A DNA stretch of 24,962 bases from DATAWZ01 sp036266975 (GTDB lineage: Bacteria > Actinomycetota > Thermoleophilia > Solirubrobacterales > Solirubrobacteraceae), in contig DATAWZ010000160.1 of assembly GCA_036266975.1 (NCBI GenBank), positions 1 through 24,962 of the forward strand. The letters are read 5' to 3'. Each line of letters begins with the position of its first letter. Positions within the stretch are counted from its first letter, which is position 1. The translations under genes and the position numbers were made by a program. Shown one piece after another: positions 14,727 through 22,342 of this stretch. Below the pieces are notes generated by a model, which did no database searches, was not told the DNA's origin, and was given only the letters and a program-made list of their open reading frames with translations.

Positions 14727-15650
14727 ATGCGAGAGGACGTTGAGTTCACCGTCGAGGGAACCACGCTCCGCGGCTGGTTCTACCAGTGCGAGCGCGAGGC
14801 GCCGTGCGTGGTCGTGCAGCACGGCTTCAGCGCGGTCAAGGAGATGCACCTCGACGAGTACGCCGAGGTGTTCAACGCCGCCGGCCTGGCCTGCCTGGTC
14901 TACGACCACCCGGGGTTCGGGGCGAGCGACGCGGTTCCCGGGACCCCGCGCCAGGAGATCGACCCGTGGCAGCAGGTGCGCTTCATCCAGCACGCGATCA
15001 CCTACGCGCAATCGCGCGAGGAGGTCGACGCGAGCCGCATCGGGCTGTGGGGCTCGAGCTACGGCGGCGCGCACGCCTACACGACCGCGGCGATCGACCG
15101 CCGAGTGAAGGCGGTGTGCGGCCAGGTGCCCCTCATCTCCGGCTCGCGCAACTTCCAGGCCCTGGTGCGGGTCGACGCGTGGGAGCCGACCTACGAGATG
15201 TTCTCGGCCGACCGCCAGGCGCGCCTGCGCGGCGAGGATCCGATCGTGATGCCGGTCGTCGACGCCGATCCGCTGGCGCCGTCGGCGCTGCCCACGCCGG
15301 ACTCCTACGAATTCTTCACCCGCGCCGGGGCCGAGCGCGCCCCGGCCTGGCGCAACGAGGTCACGCTGCGCTCGCTGGAGCTGTTCCGCGGCTACGAGCC
15401 CGGCGCCTACGTGCCGCTGATCTCGCCCACGCCCCTGCTGATGGTCGTCGCGCCGCTCGACCGCCTGGCGCCCGGCGAGTGGGCGTGCGCGGCGTACGAG
15501 ACCGCGGCGCACCCGAAGAAGCTCGTCCTGGTCGACGGCGGGCACTTCGACGCCTACACGGGCGAGGGCTTCAAGATCACCTCGACCGCGGCGCGCGACT
15601 GGTTCGTCGAGCACCTGCTCACGCCGGTGCTGGCGCCCGCGGCCGCGTAG
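14727..15650 (+). CDS. Alpha/beta hydrolase (dienelactone hydrolase/YcjY-like)
   Basis: The 307-residue protein starts at ATG 14727 with AGGGAGAG upstream. The fold is shown by VVVQHGFSAVKEMHLDEYAEVF (oxyanion-hole region with HGF), YDHPGFGAS, and the nucleophile elbow GSSYGG at 109-114, placing the catalytic Ser at 111. The catalytic Asp is probably in VVAPLDRLAP and the His is H273 in GGHFDAY. There is no signal peptide, so it is cytoplasmic. Relatives are esterases or peptidases of broad range; the substrate cannot be read from the sequence. The neighbouring divergent SDR might share a small-molecule pathway. Confidence 0.9.
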   Translation: MREDVEFTVEGTTLRGWFYQCEREAPCVVVQHGFSAVKEMHLDEYAEVFNAAGLACLVYDHPGFGASDAVPGTPRQEIDPWQQVRFIQHAITYAQSREEVDASRIGLWGSSYGGAHAYTTAAIDRRVKAVCGQVPLISGSRNFQALVRVDAWEPTYEMFSADRQARLRGEDPIVMPVVDADPLAPSALPTPDSYEFFTRAGAERAPAWRNEVTLRSLELFRGYEPGAYVPLISPTPLLMVVAPLDRLAPGEWACAAYETAAHPKKLVLVDGGHFDAYTGEGFKITSTAARDWFVEHLLTPVLAPAAA

Positions 15651-15665
15651 GCCCCCGCCCGCGGG

Positions 15666-15706
15666 AGTGCTGCACCAGTGGCGAATATCGTCACCAGTGC
15701 AGCACT
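15666..15706. terminator. Inverted repeat between convergent genes (possible bidirectional terminator)
   Basis: AGTGCTGCAC at 15666-15675 pairs perfectly with GTGCAGCACT at 15697-15706. Inside and overlapping the arms is a direct repeat CACCAGTG (15673-15680 and 15692-15699) around the AT-rich centre GCGAATATCG. The element lies in the 75-bp gap between two converging stop codons, so a terminator is the simplest reading. The lack of a T-run leaves a protein-binding site possible. Confidence 0.5.
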
Positions 15707-15725
15707 GCCCCCCGGCGGGCGCGGG

Positions 15726-16091
15726 CTACGCCACCGGGGCGCGATCCATGAAGCCGTAGACGCGCTGCACGCGCCCGTCGGCGCCGTCGATGACGTCAAA
15801 GCCGATGTACTCGGGCTCGGCGGCGCCGTCCGGCGCGGCGTGCCACTGAAAGCGCGCCTGATCGTGGTGGGCGTCAACGTCGCCGCCGAGCGTGAAGCGG
15901 TATCCGGGGAAGCGCTCCTGGGTGGCGGCGATGAACGCCTCGATCTCCGCGGCGCCGTGCAGGTCGACTTGGGGATCGGTGTAGCGGCTGTCGGCCGTGT
16001 AGGTCGCCTCGAGCAGCTCCGCGCGGCGGGCCGGGTCGGTCTCGTTGAAGCCGTCCAGGTAGCGCTGGACGAGGCTGTTCAGGTCGGTCAT
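15726..16091 (-). CDS. SnoaL-like/NTF2-fold protein
   Basis: The 121-residue length matches the SnoaL-like family. It begins with LVQRYLDGFNETDPARRAELLEATY, the characteristic N-terminal helices, followed by YTDPQVDLHGAAEIEAFI and RFTLGGDVDAHHDQARFQWHA, the conserved cone-shaped barrel. Members include polyketide cyclases, isomerases and many uncharacterised small-ligand-binding proteins. Start ATG 16091 has AAAGG about eight bases upstream. The gene stands alone between the inverted repeat at 15666 and the regulatory gap before 16334. Confidence 0.87.
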   Translation of the reverse strand: MTDLNSLVQRYLDGFNETDPARRAELLEATYTADSRYTDPQVDLHGAAEIEAFIAATQERFPGYRFTLGGDVDAHHDQARFQWHAAPDGAAEPEYIGFDVIDGADGRVQRVYGFMDRAPVA

Positions 16092-16333
16092 TTTGTGGCC
16101 TTTCGTGTCGGGAAGGGAGCGGGTCTGCGAGAGCCATGCTCGCCGCCGCGGCGGGGCGCGGCAATTACCTGGCGCGTAGCGGCGTCGGGGTGCAAACGGG
16201 CAATCGCGCGTGCCCCGCGTGCCTGCGGCGGCCCCTTCGGGGCCTGCTCGACGTCGTAGGTGAGACGGACCTCAACGGCCCCCGGCCCCGAGTCGGGCTC
16301 GCCGGTGAGTGAGGACCGGGCCGATCGGCTAGC
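16092..16333. other. Intergenic gap between divergent genes; small hairpin only
   Basis: This 242-bp gap lies between the leftward SnoaL-like gene and the rightward flavoprotein operon and should hold both promoters. The only structure I see is GGCCCC-TTC-GGGGCC at 16230-16244. No clear -35/-10 pair or RNA gene was recognised, and the minus-strand open frame here is an antisense shadow. Confidence 0.4.
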
Positions 16334-18007
16334 GTGCCGGCCGTGAGCGAGGAAGCGCCAGCGGCCCGGCGCCCGGCGATCGTCGCGGTCGACGACGAGC
16401 CCGCCGTCCTGGCCGCCGTGGCCCGCGATCTGAGGCGCGGGTTCGGGGAGGACTACCGCATCCTGCGCGCCAATTCGGGCGGGGGGGCGCTCGAGCTCCT
16501 GCGCGAGCTGCGCACGCGCGGCGACGCCGTCGCGTTGCTCATCGCCGACCAGCGGATGCCGGGGCTGTCGGGCACCGACTACCTGGCGCAGGCCCGCGAG
16601 ATCGTCCCCGAGGCCAAGCGGGTGCTGCTGACCGCCTACGCCGACACCGAGGCCGCGATCCAGGCGATCAACGAGGTCTCGCTGGACTACTACCTGCTCA
16701 AGCCGTGGGACCCGCCCGAGGAGCACCTCTTCCCGGTGCTCAGCGACCTGCTCGTGACATGGCAGTCGGGCAACGCCCTGGAGGCGGCCGGCGTGCGGGT
16801 GATCGGACACCGCTTCTCCAAGGAGACGCACGAGCTGCGCGACTTCCTGGCCCGCAACCGCGTCCCGGGCCGCTGGCTGGACGTCGAGCGCGACGCCGAG
16901 GCGCGTGAGCTGCTCGCCGTGGTCGGCGCCGACCCCGAGCGGCTGCCGATCGCGCTGCTGCTCGACGGGACCGTGCTCGAGCGCCCCACCCCCTTCGAGC
17001 TCGCCGAGCGGCTGGGGATCGCCGCGGCGCCGACCGACGACCACTACGACCTGGTCATCGTCGGCGGCGGGCCGGCCGGGCTCGCCGCCGCCGTCTACGG
17101 CGCCTCGGAGGGCCTGTCGACGATCCTGGTCGAGCGCGAGGCGACCGGCGGGCAGGCCGGTCAGTCCAGCCGCATCGAGAACTACCTGGGCTTCCCCGTC
17201 GGGCTGAGCGGCTCGGACCTCGCCCGCCGCGGCACCGACCAGGCGCGCCGGCTCGGCGCGGAGCTTCTCACCGTGCGCGACGCGATCGGGCTGCGGGTCG
17301 AGGGCGCCGGGCGCATCGTGGAGCTCAGCGGCGGTAGCGAGCTGTCGGCGAGCTGCGTGCTCGTCGCGTCAGGGGTCTCCTACCGCCAGCTCGACACCCC
17401 CGGCTTCGAGCGCTTCACCGACGCCGGCGTGTACTACGGCGCGGCCATGACCGAGGCGCGCGCCTGTCAGGGCCAGGGGGTCACGGTCATCGGCGGGGCT
17501 AACTCCGCCGGCCAAGCCGCGGTGTACTTCTCCCAGTTCGCCGCGAGCGTCACGATGCTCGTTCGGGCCGACTCGCTGGCCAAATCGATGTCGCACTACC
17601 TGATCGAGCAGATCGCCACCTTGGGGAACGTCGAGGTCCGCACGAGCACGCAGGCCATAGACGCGCTGGGCGACGGGAAGCTGCGGGCGCTGCGCGTGCG
17701 CGACGGCAGCGGCGCCGAGAGCGAGCTGCCGACCGACGCCTGCTTCGTGTTCATCGGCGCGGCCCCGCGCACCGACTGGCTCGCCGAAGTGGTGGCCCGC
17801 GACGGGCGCGGTTTCGTGCTCGCCGGCCCCGAGGTGCGCGAGCACGGCTGGGCGCTCACGCGCGATCCGCTCGTGCTCGAGACGAGCGTCCCGGGCGTGT
17901 TCGTCGCCGGAGACGTGCGCGCGCGCTCGATCAAGCGCGTGGCCAGCGCGGTCGGCGAGGGGTCGATGGCCGTCTCGCTGATCCACGAGTACCTCGCGGG
18001 CGCCTGA
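16334..18007 (+). CDS. Fused response regulator/thioredoxin-reductase-like flavoprotein lacking CXXC
   Basis: The 557-residue protein starts at GTG 16334 (GTG 16343 is an alternative). The receiver domain (about 14-135) has D20-D21, phosphoacceptor D72 in LLIADQRMPG, T100 and K123. A middle region (about 150-230) resembles a glutaredoxin/thioredoxin fold (FSKETHELRDFLARNRVPG) without any cysteine. The C-terminal domain has FAD motif VIVGGGPAGLAAAVYGASEG, NADPH motif VTVIGGANSAGQAAVYF and the terminal FAD contact GVFVAGDVRARSIKRV. The CATC-type disulfide of thioredoxin reductase is missing: VYYGAAMTEARAC has no CXXC. Similar fusions are annotated as fused response regulator/thioredoxin-disulfide reductase. 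The kinase seven bases downstream is the probable phosphodonor. Confidence 0.9.
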   Translation: MPAVSEEAPAARRPAIVAVDDEPAVLAAVARDLRRGFGEDYRILRANSGGGALELLRELRTRGDAVALLIADQRMPGLSGTDYLAQAREIVPEAKRVLLTAYADTEAAIQAINEVSLDYYLLKPWDPPEEHLFPVLSDLLVTWQSGNALEAAGVRVIGHRFSKETHELRDFLARNRVPGRWLDVERDAEARELLAVVGADPERLPIALLLDGTVLERPTPFELAERLGIAAAPTDDHYDLVIVGGGPAGLAAAVYGASEGLSTILVEREATGGQAGQSSRIENYLGFPVGLSGSDLARRGTDQARRLGAELLTVRDAIGLRVEGAGRIVELSGGSELSASCVLVASGVSYRQLDTPGFERFTDAGVYYGAAMTEARACQGQGVTVIGGANSAGQAAVYFSQFAASVTMLVRADSLAKSMSHYLIEQIATLGNVEVRTSTQAIDALGDGKLRALRVRDGSGAESELPTDACFVFIGAAPRTDWLAEVVARDGRGFVLAGPEVREHGWALTRDPLVLETSVPGVFVAGDVRARSIKRVASAVGEGSMAVSLIHEYLAGA

Positions 18008-18014
18008 GGTCGCC

Positions 18015-19418
18015 GTGCCGCACCCGACGCTGCAGCAGCTGCGCCCGATCGAGCTGTTCGCCGAGCTGACCGACGAGGAGCTCGCGCGCTGGACAGCGGT
18101 GGCCGAGCTGCGCTCCGCGAAGGCCGGCGAGATCCTCGAGGAGCAGGGGCAGACCGCGACTGGGCTGCACCTGCTGCTGGAGGGGCAGATCCAGGCCTTC
18201 GTGGTCGTCAACGACATTCCCGAGCCGGCCGGCATGCACATCGCACCGACCTGGCTGGGGGCGATCCCGACGCTGACCGAGAACCCGGTGGCCGTGCGGA
18301 TGCAGGCGTACACCGACGTGCTCGAGGCGTTCGTCCCCGCCGAGCCCTACGTCGAGCTCGCACTCGCCCAGCGCCCGGTCAACCGCCGCGTCCTGCGCGA
18401 CGTCCGTCAGGTCACCGCGCGCATCGGTTCGGTCGAGCAGAACCGCGAGCGACTCGCGGCGCTGGGGACGATGGCGGCCGGGCTGGCCCACGAGCTCAAC
18501 AACCCCGCGGCGGCGGCCAAGCGGGCGGCGTCCGAAATGGCCGAGGCGCTCGGGGTGGTCAACGGGACGCTGTCCTCGTTCGTGTACTCAGGCATCGAGC
18601 GCCCCGCGGCCCAGCAGCTGGTCGAGCTCCAAAGAGAGGCGCTCGCGGCCTCGACCGCGCGCACGCCGCTCGATGCCCTGGACGCCGCAGATGCCGAGGA
18701 CGAGCTGACCGAGGCGCTGGAGGCGTTCGACGTGCCCGAGCCCTGGCGCCTGGTGGAGCCGCTCGCCGCCGCCGGCGTCGACCGCGAATGGCTCGAGCGG
18801 GTGCGCGCGCTCGCCGGGGAGGCGACGCCCGCGGCGGTGCGCTGGGTCGCAGCGACGATCACCGCGAGCGAGCTCGCGGCCGAGCTGCGCGAGTCGACCG
18901 ACCGGATCAGCGGCCTGGTCGGCGCGGTGAAGTCCTACGCGTACATGGACCGCGGCGCGCTCGTCGACGTCGACCTGCACGAGGGGCTGGAGACGACGCT
19001 GGTCGTGCTCGGCCACAAGCTCAAGCACACCGAGATCAAGGTCCAGCGCCGCTACGATCGCACGCTCCCGCGCGCGATGGTCTACGGCGGCGAGCTCAAC
19101 CAGGTGTGGACCAACCTGCTCGACAACGCGATCGACGCGCTCGGCGAGCGCGGCACGATCATCGTGCGCACCTGCCGCGACGGCAACTGCGCAATCGTGG
19201 AGATCGAGGACGACGGCCCGGGCATCCCCGCCGACGTGCGCGAGCACATCTTCGAGCCCTTCTTCACCACCAAGGACGTCGGCCACGGCACCGGCTTGGG
19301 GTTGCAGACCGCGCGCCGAATCGTGCAGGAGCGCCACAGCGGCACGCTCGACGTGCGGTCCGAGCCGGGCCGGACGGTGTTCCGCGTCTGGCTCCCGCTG
19401 GCTCCGGCCGAGCGGTGA
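18015..19418 (+). CDS. Soluble histidine kinase with cyclic-nucleotide-binding-type input domain
   Basis: The 467-residue protein starts at GTG 18015 with GAGGT upstream, seven bases after the flavoprotein gene. Residues about 8-120 form a CRP-like beta-roll (FAELTDEELARWTAVAELRSAKAGEILEEQG and LHLLLEGQIQAFV). The roll lacks the usual cAMP phosphate-binding RPRTA-type motif, so the ligand may not be cAMP. The HisKA-type helix has H159 in GLAHELNNPAAAAKRA. The ATPase domain shows NLLDNAIDAL, DDGPGIP, FTTKDVGHGTGLGLQTA. No membrane helix is seen, so it senses a cytoplasmic signal. It probably phosphorylates the receiver of the upstream fusion protein. Confidence 0.92.
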   Translation: MPHPTLQQLRPIELFAELTDEELARWTAVAELRSAKAGEILEEQGQTATGLHLLLEGQIQAFVVVNDIPEPAGMHIAPTWLGAIPTLTENPVAVRMQAYTDVLEAFVPAEPYVELALAQRPVNRRVLRDVRQVTARIGSVEQNRERLAALGTMAAGLAHELNNPAAAAKRAASEMAEALGVVNGTLSSFVYSGIERPAAQQLVELQREALAASTARTPLDALDAADAEDELTEALEAFDVPEPWRLVEPLAAAGVDREWLERVRALAGEATPAAVRWVAATITASELAAELRESTDRISGLVGAVKSYAYMDRGALVDVDLHEGLETTLVVLGHKLKHTEIKVQRRYDRTLPRAMVYGGELNQVWTNLLDNAIDALGERGTIIVRTCRDGNCAIVEIEDDGPGIPADVREHIFEPFFTTKDVGHGTGLGLQTARRIVQERHSGTLDVRSEPGRTVFRVWLPLAPAER

Positions 19419-20080
19419 GCGAGCGCGAGCGCGCTCTGCTGCTGGCGCTCGTCGCGCTGACGTTCGTCACCGGTCTGGTCGACGCGACCAGCTACATCGG
19501 CCTGGGCCACGTCTTCACCGCGAACATGACCGGCAACATCGTCCTACTCGGGTTCGCGGTGGCGCGGACGCATGGCTTCAGCGCGGCGCCGCTGCTCGCC
19601 TCGCTCGGCGGATTTGTGCTCGGCGCCGCGCTCGCCGGCCGGCTGGTCCTCGCTCAGCTCGACCGCGCTGAGCATCGGCTGCGCGCCGCGATCGCGCTCG
19701 AGGTCGCGTTCGTCGCCGCGGCCGCCGGCGCCGCCGCAGGGCTGCACCCGGGCACCGCCGACGGCCGGCGCTACCTGGTGATCGCGCTGCTCGGCATCGC
19801 GATGGGCCTGCGCAATGCCGTGGTCCGCGGCCTGCAGGTACCCGACATGACCACGACGGTCCTGACGATGACGATGACCGGGCTCGCGGTGGACTCCCCG
19901 CTCGGCGGCCAGCCCACGCGCCATCCCCGGCGGCGGATCGCGTCGGTTGTGGCGATGGGACTGGGTGCGCTCGTCGGGGCGCTGCTCGTGCGCCACAGCC
20001 TGGTGCTCCCGCTGGCCGTCACCGCCGGCCTGTCCCTCGCGATCCTCGCCGGCTTCCACGCCTACACCGGCACGGGCTGA
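19415..20080 (+). CDS. YoaK-family (DUF1275) membrane protein
   Basis: The 221-residue protein starts at GTG 19415, overlapping the kinase stop (GTGA). It has about six hydrophobic helices and the family hallmark GLVDATSYIGLGHVFTANMTGN near the N-terminus, then GLRNAVVRGLQVPDMTTTVLTMTMTGLAVDSP, another conserved DUF1275 block. The molecular function of the family is unknown; transport is often assumed. Overlap with the kinase gene suggests its output is tied to the redox-like signalling operon. Confidence 0.9.
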   Translation: MSERERALLLALVALTFVTGLVDATSYIGLGHVFTANMTGNIVLLGFAVARTHGFSAAPLLASLGGFVLGAALAGRLVLAQLDRAEHRLRAAIALEVAFVAAAAGAAAGLHPGTADGRRYLVIALLGIAMGLRNAVVRGLQVPDMTTTVLTMTMTGLAVDSPLGGQPTRHPRRRIASVVAMGLGALVGALLVRHSLVLPLAVTAGLSLAILAGFHAYTGTG

Positions 20081-20154
20081 GCGCGCGCGACTCAGCGGGG
20101 CACGAGGTCCACGTCGAGCCGACTTCGCGGTGGGGTGGTGTAGGAAACCCCGCG

Positions 20155-20835
20155 TCAGTGGCCGGTGCCGCAGTGCGAGAAGCCCTTGCCGGCGAGGGCC
20201 CGCCGGCCGTGGCCGCTCGCCACCGCCGCCTGCTTGACGTCGCTCGCGAACGCGCCGGTGTTGCCCGCGCCGATCGCGCTGGCCATCGCGGCGATGACCG
20301 TCTTCTCCTGGCCCCCGGCGGTGAGGTAGCGCGCCCACGCGTTGGCGAGCGAGTGCGGCGGCTTGAGCGCGGACAGGTCGCCCAGCGCGACCGAGAACGT
20401 GTTCGCCGCGCCGTCGAGGATCTGCTCGGCCTGCTGCGCGCTCGTCGCGCTGCCGATCGTCTTGAGGGGCCCGAGCGCCTGGATTCCGGCCTTGCAGATC
20501 GCGTCCGCGTCGGCGACGAACGCACGGCGAGTAGTCGGCGGGTGCGCCGGCGTCGGGATACTGACCGTCGGCGTGGTCGCGGTGGCGGTCGAGGTCGTCT
20601 TCGAGGCCGGCGTCGACGCCGTCTTCGAGGTCGAGGTCGGCGTCGAGGCCGCGGTCGACGTTGCCGCCGGGGTCGACGCCGCGCTCGAGGTCGAGCTGGT
20701 GGTCGCCGCGCCCGTGGCGCTCGCGACGGGCGCGGCCGTCGTCCTCGCATGCGTGGTCGTCGACTTCGACGAGGAGCCGCAGGCGGCGAGCGCCACCGAC
20801 GAGCACAGGATGAAGAGCAGCATGAGTCGGCGCAC
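20155..20835 (-). CDS. Predicted lipoprotein with long Ser/Thr/Ala linker
   Basis: The 226-residue protein starts at GTG 20835 (ATG 20823 is possible but loses the basic n-region RRL). Lipobox ALAAC with C19 follows a short hydrophobic core. Residues about 20-100 are almost only Ser, Thr, Ala and Pro with STAAST/TSTSKTAST-like repetition, a likely wall-spanning and possibly glycosylated linker. The C-terminal domain (about 102-226) is mostly helical, begins RRAFVADADAICKAGIQALGPLK, and carries cysteines at ICK and near the end (SHCGTGH). The helical domain with Cys near its start resembles small actinobacterial lipoproteins of unknown function. It converges with the YoaK gene. Confidence 0.8.
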   Translation of the reverse strand: MRRLMLLFILCSSVALAACGSSSKSTTTHARTTAAPVASATGAATTSSTSSAASTPAATSTAASTPTSTSKTASTPASKTTSTATATTPTVSIPTPAHPPTTRRAFVADADAICKAGIQALGPLKTIGSATSAQQAEQILDGAANTFSVALGDLSALKPPHSLANAWARYLTAGGQEKTVIAAMASAIGAGNTGAFASDVKQAAVASGHGRRALAGKGFSHCGTGH

Positions 20836-20954
20836 GGCCTGTAGGCTAGCGGCACGGGCGTGACCCGCACCGCCCGTTCCCGCCGGCCCCGGTCACCGGC
20901 TGTGGCGCCGCTCAGGCGAGCCGCGTGCGGGCTTCGGCGGCCCGCGCGCCCGCC
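20836..20954. other. Non-coding spacer
   Basis: Upstream of the lipoprotein gene and downstream of the epimerase remnant I see no gene, hairpin with T-run or clear promoter. TAGCCT on the minus strand just upstream of GTG 20835 is a weak -10 candidate. Confidence 0.3.
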
Positions 20955-21589
20955 TCAGTGACCGCGCTTGCGGCGCTTGGGGCGGTGGAAGATCGCCCGG
21001 TGCAGGCGAAGCTTCGGGCAGCACGCAATTGCCGACCCGGTCGCACACGCGACGACGTAGCAGCGGTCACCCCCGTCGTCAGCGTAGCGCGGGTGCGGCT
21101 CCTCACCGCGGAGCACGGCGCTCGTGTAGGACGGGATGGGAAAGAACGGTGACTCCGGGTCGCCGAGCGGCGCCCAGATAGTCCCGATCCGGAGCACGAC
21201 CGGCTGGACCCCCTGCCCTGAGGGCCACGCGTGGTGAGCGGCTCGACGGCCTTCTTGAAGGCGACGATCAGGTGCGGCAGCGCCGCCGTGGGCCGCGCGA
21301 GCTCCTCGTGCCGGCGGGTCTCGCTCCGACCGATGTACACGCCGAGGCTGCCGGCGACGGCGAATCTGCGGACGCCCCAGGCGCGCGCGGCGTCCCGCGC
21401 GTTGCGCAGGCCGGCCGGCTCGGTGCGGAAGAAGCCGACCGGGTCCTCGTCGGGCGGGCTTCCCGCGAGGTGGACGATGTCGTTGACCTCGTGGCGATCG
21501 GCGAGGGCGAGGAAGGCCTCCCGGTCGGTGACGTCGAGGGACTCCACGGTGACCCGCCCGGCGAGGAACCACGGGACCTCCGTGCGGCG
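20955..21589 (-). pseudogene. NAD-dependent epimerase/dehydratase remnant (frameshifted, both ends missing)
   Basis: Two frames must be joined to read the protein. The first reads VTVESLDVTDREAFLALADR, then EVNDIVHLAGSPPDED (strand-4 and ligand region of extended SDRs), then FAVAGSLGVYIGR and LPHLIVAFKKAVEPLTT. After a frameshift near 21225-21240 the second reads VQPVVLRIGTIWAPLGDPES and then SYTSAVLRGEEPHPRYADDG. The N-terminal Rossmann GxxGxxG is missing, cut off at the junction with the reductase remnant near 21590. The catalytic YxxxK is degraded, with K kept in FKKAVE and the tyrosine absent. The C-terminus decays after VVACATGSAI into an Arg-rich tail. It is not expected to be functional. 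Confidence 0.75.
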
Positions 21590-21833
21590 GTGCGCGTGAC
21601 AGCGCCGAGGTCAGCACGCCGCCGCCCATCAGGCCGACGTCCTTGCCCCCGGAGGCCTCGCGTGCCGCCGCCACCGCGTCCTCGATGCCGGCGGCGATCA
21701 GCGTCTGCGTCTCGCTGATCTCCGGCGCCGGCCGATGGCTGAGGACGAACACGCGGGCCGCCGGGTGCGGGCTGCCGCCGTTCCAATGGCCGGAGTGCTC
21801 GTAGGTGGCGCGGCCGGCGACCGCCGCGCCCAC
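21590..21833 (-). pseudogene. Dihydrofolate reductase-family (RibD C-terminal-like) remnant
   Basis: The minus frame from 21833 reads GAAVAGRATYEHSGHW, then RVFVLSHRPAPE, AAGIEDAVAAAREASGGKDV and GLMGGGVLTSAL. These are successive conserved blocks of the reductase family that has MGRRTYE and GGGV motifs. About 80 residues remain of a family usually near 190. The N-terminal strand and the substrate-binding part before GRATYE are absent, and the C-terminal part after the GGG block is replaced by the epimerase remnant. The 5' break at about 21834 coincides with the 5' break of the HxlR fragment on the other strand. Confidence 0.75.
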
Positions 21834-21835
21834 CC

Positions 21836-22131
21836 GTGCGGCTCAACCACCTCGTAGAGCAGGGTGTCCTGGAACGCCGGCCCTACGACCGACGACCGCG
21901 GTACGAGCACCCCCTGACCGAGAAGGGCACCGAGCTGATCGACCTGGTCATGGTCATGGTCATGGTCGCCTGGGGGACAAGTGGCTGGCCGGAAAGGCCG
22001 GCCCACCTGTCCTCTACCGCCACCACGCATGTGGAGAGATCGGCAGCGTCGAGCTGCGCTGCAACCACTGCGGCGAGCCGATGCGCGCCGGCGATGTCGA
22101 CCTGCTTCCGGGCCCCGGCGCCGCGGCGTGA
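21836..22131 (+). pseudogene. HxlR-family transcriptional regulator remnant (5' truncated, frameshifted)
   Basis: The plus frame from 21836 gives RLNHLVEQGVLERRPYD and RYEHPLTEKGTELIDLV, the recognition-wing region of HxlR winged-helix regulators. After a frame change at the G5 run 21972-21976 the reading continues as GDKWLAGKAGPPVLYRHHAC, then CNHCGEPMRAGDV and LPGPGAAA, ending at 22131. This is the usual HxlR C-terminus with a Cys pair (CNHC). About 40-50 N-terminal residues, including the first helices and the usual CSI..L...G.KWT..IL block, are missing. One additional G in the run would restore the frame, so a sequencing or assembly error could explain the shift, but not the missing start. 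Confidence 0.72.
21947..21966 (+). repeat. GTCATG hexanucleotide tandem repeat
   Basis: GTCATG occurs three times in succession, followed by a partial GT, inside the HxlR remnant, encoding alternating Val-Met. Relatives normally have one such pair before the AWGD-type motif, so two units may be an expansion. A six-base unit keeps the frame, so it does not cause the frameshift just downstream. Confidence 0.6.
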
Positions 22132-22342
22132 CCGTGCCGGTCCGCTGTTCGCATTGCTCGCGGGTGGTTTGAATGGGCCATGACCGGTCCAAACTCTTGT
22201 AAATCGCTCCGCAAAACCTCCGGACCGGCGCGGGGATGCATCGCTTGACGTAGCTATTGCGGAGATATAGGATCGGAGTCGATAGGTACTTCGGTGTGGC
22301 GGAGGCGGCCGACCGGACGGCGGCCGTTCCCCCCTTGGGCAG
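22132..22342 (+). promoter_or_regulatory. Promoter region of STAS/MerR/KaiC-like operon
   Basis: TTGACG at 22245-22250 and TAGGAT at 22268-22273 are separated by 17 bp, a good sigma-70-type promoter about 70 bp before GTG 22343. The surrounding sequence is noticeably richer in A/T than the rest of the window, as expected for a promoter. No operator repeat is obvious. Confidence 0.55.

Noticed and set aside
16230..16244. GGCCCC-TTC-GGGGCC hairpin as a terminator or riboswitch
   Set aside because: It lies between divergent genes with no T-run and is short enough to be expected by chance at this GC content.
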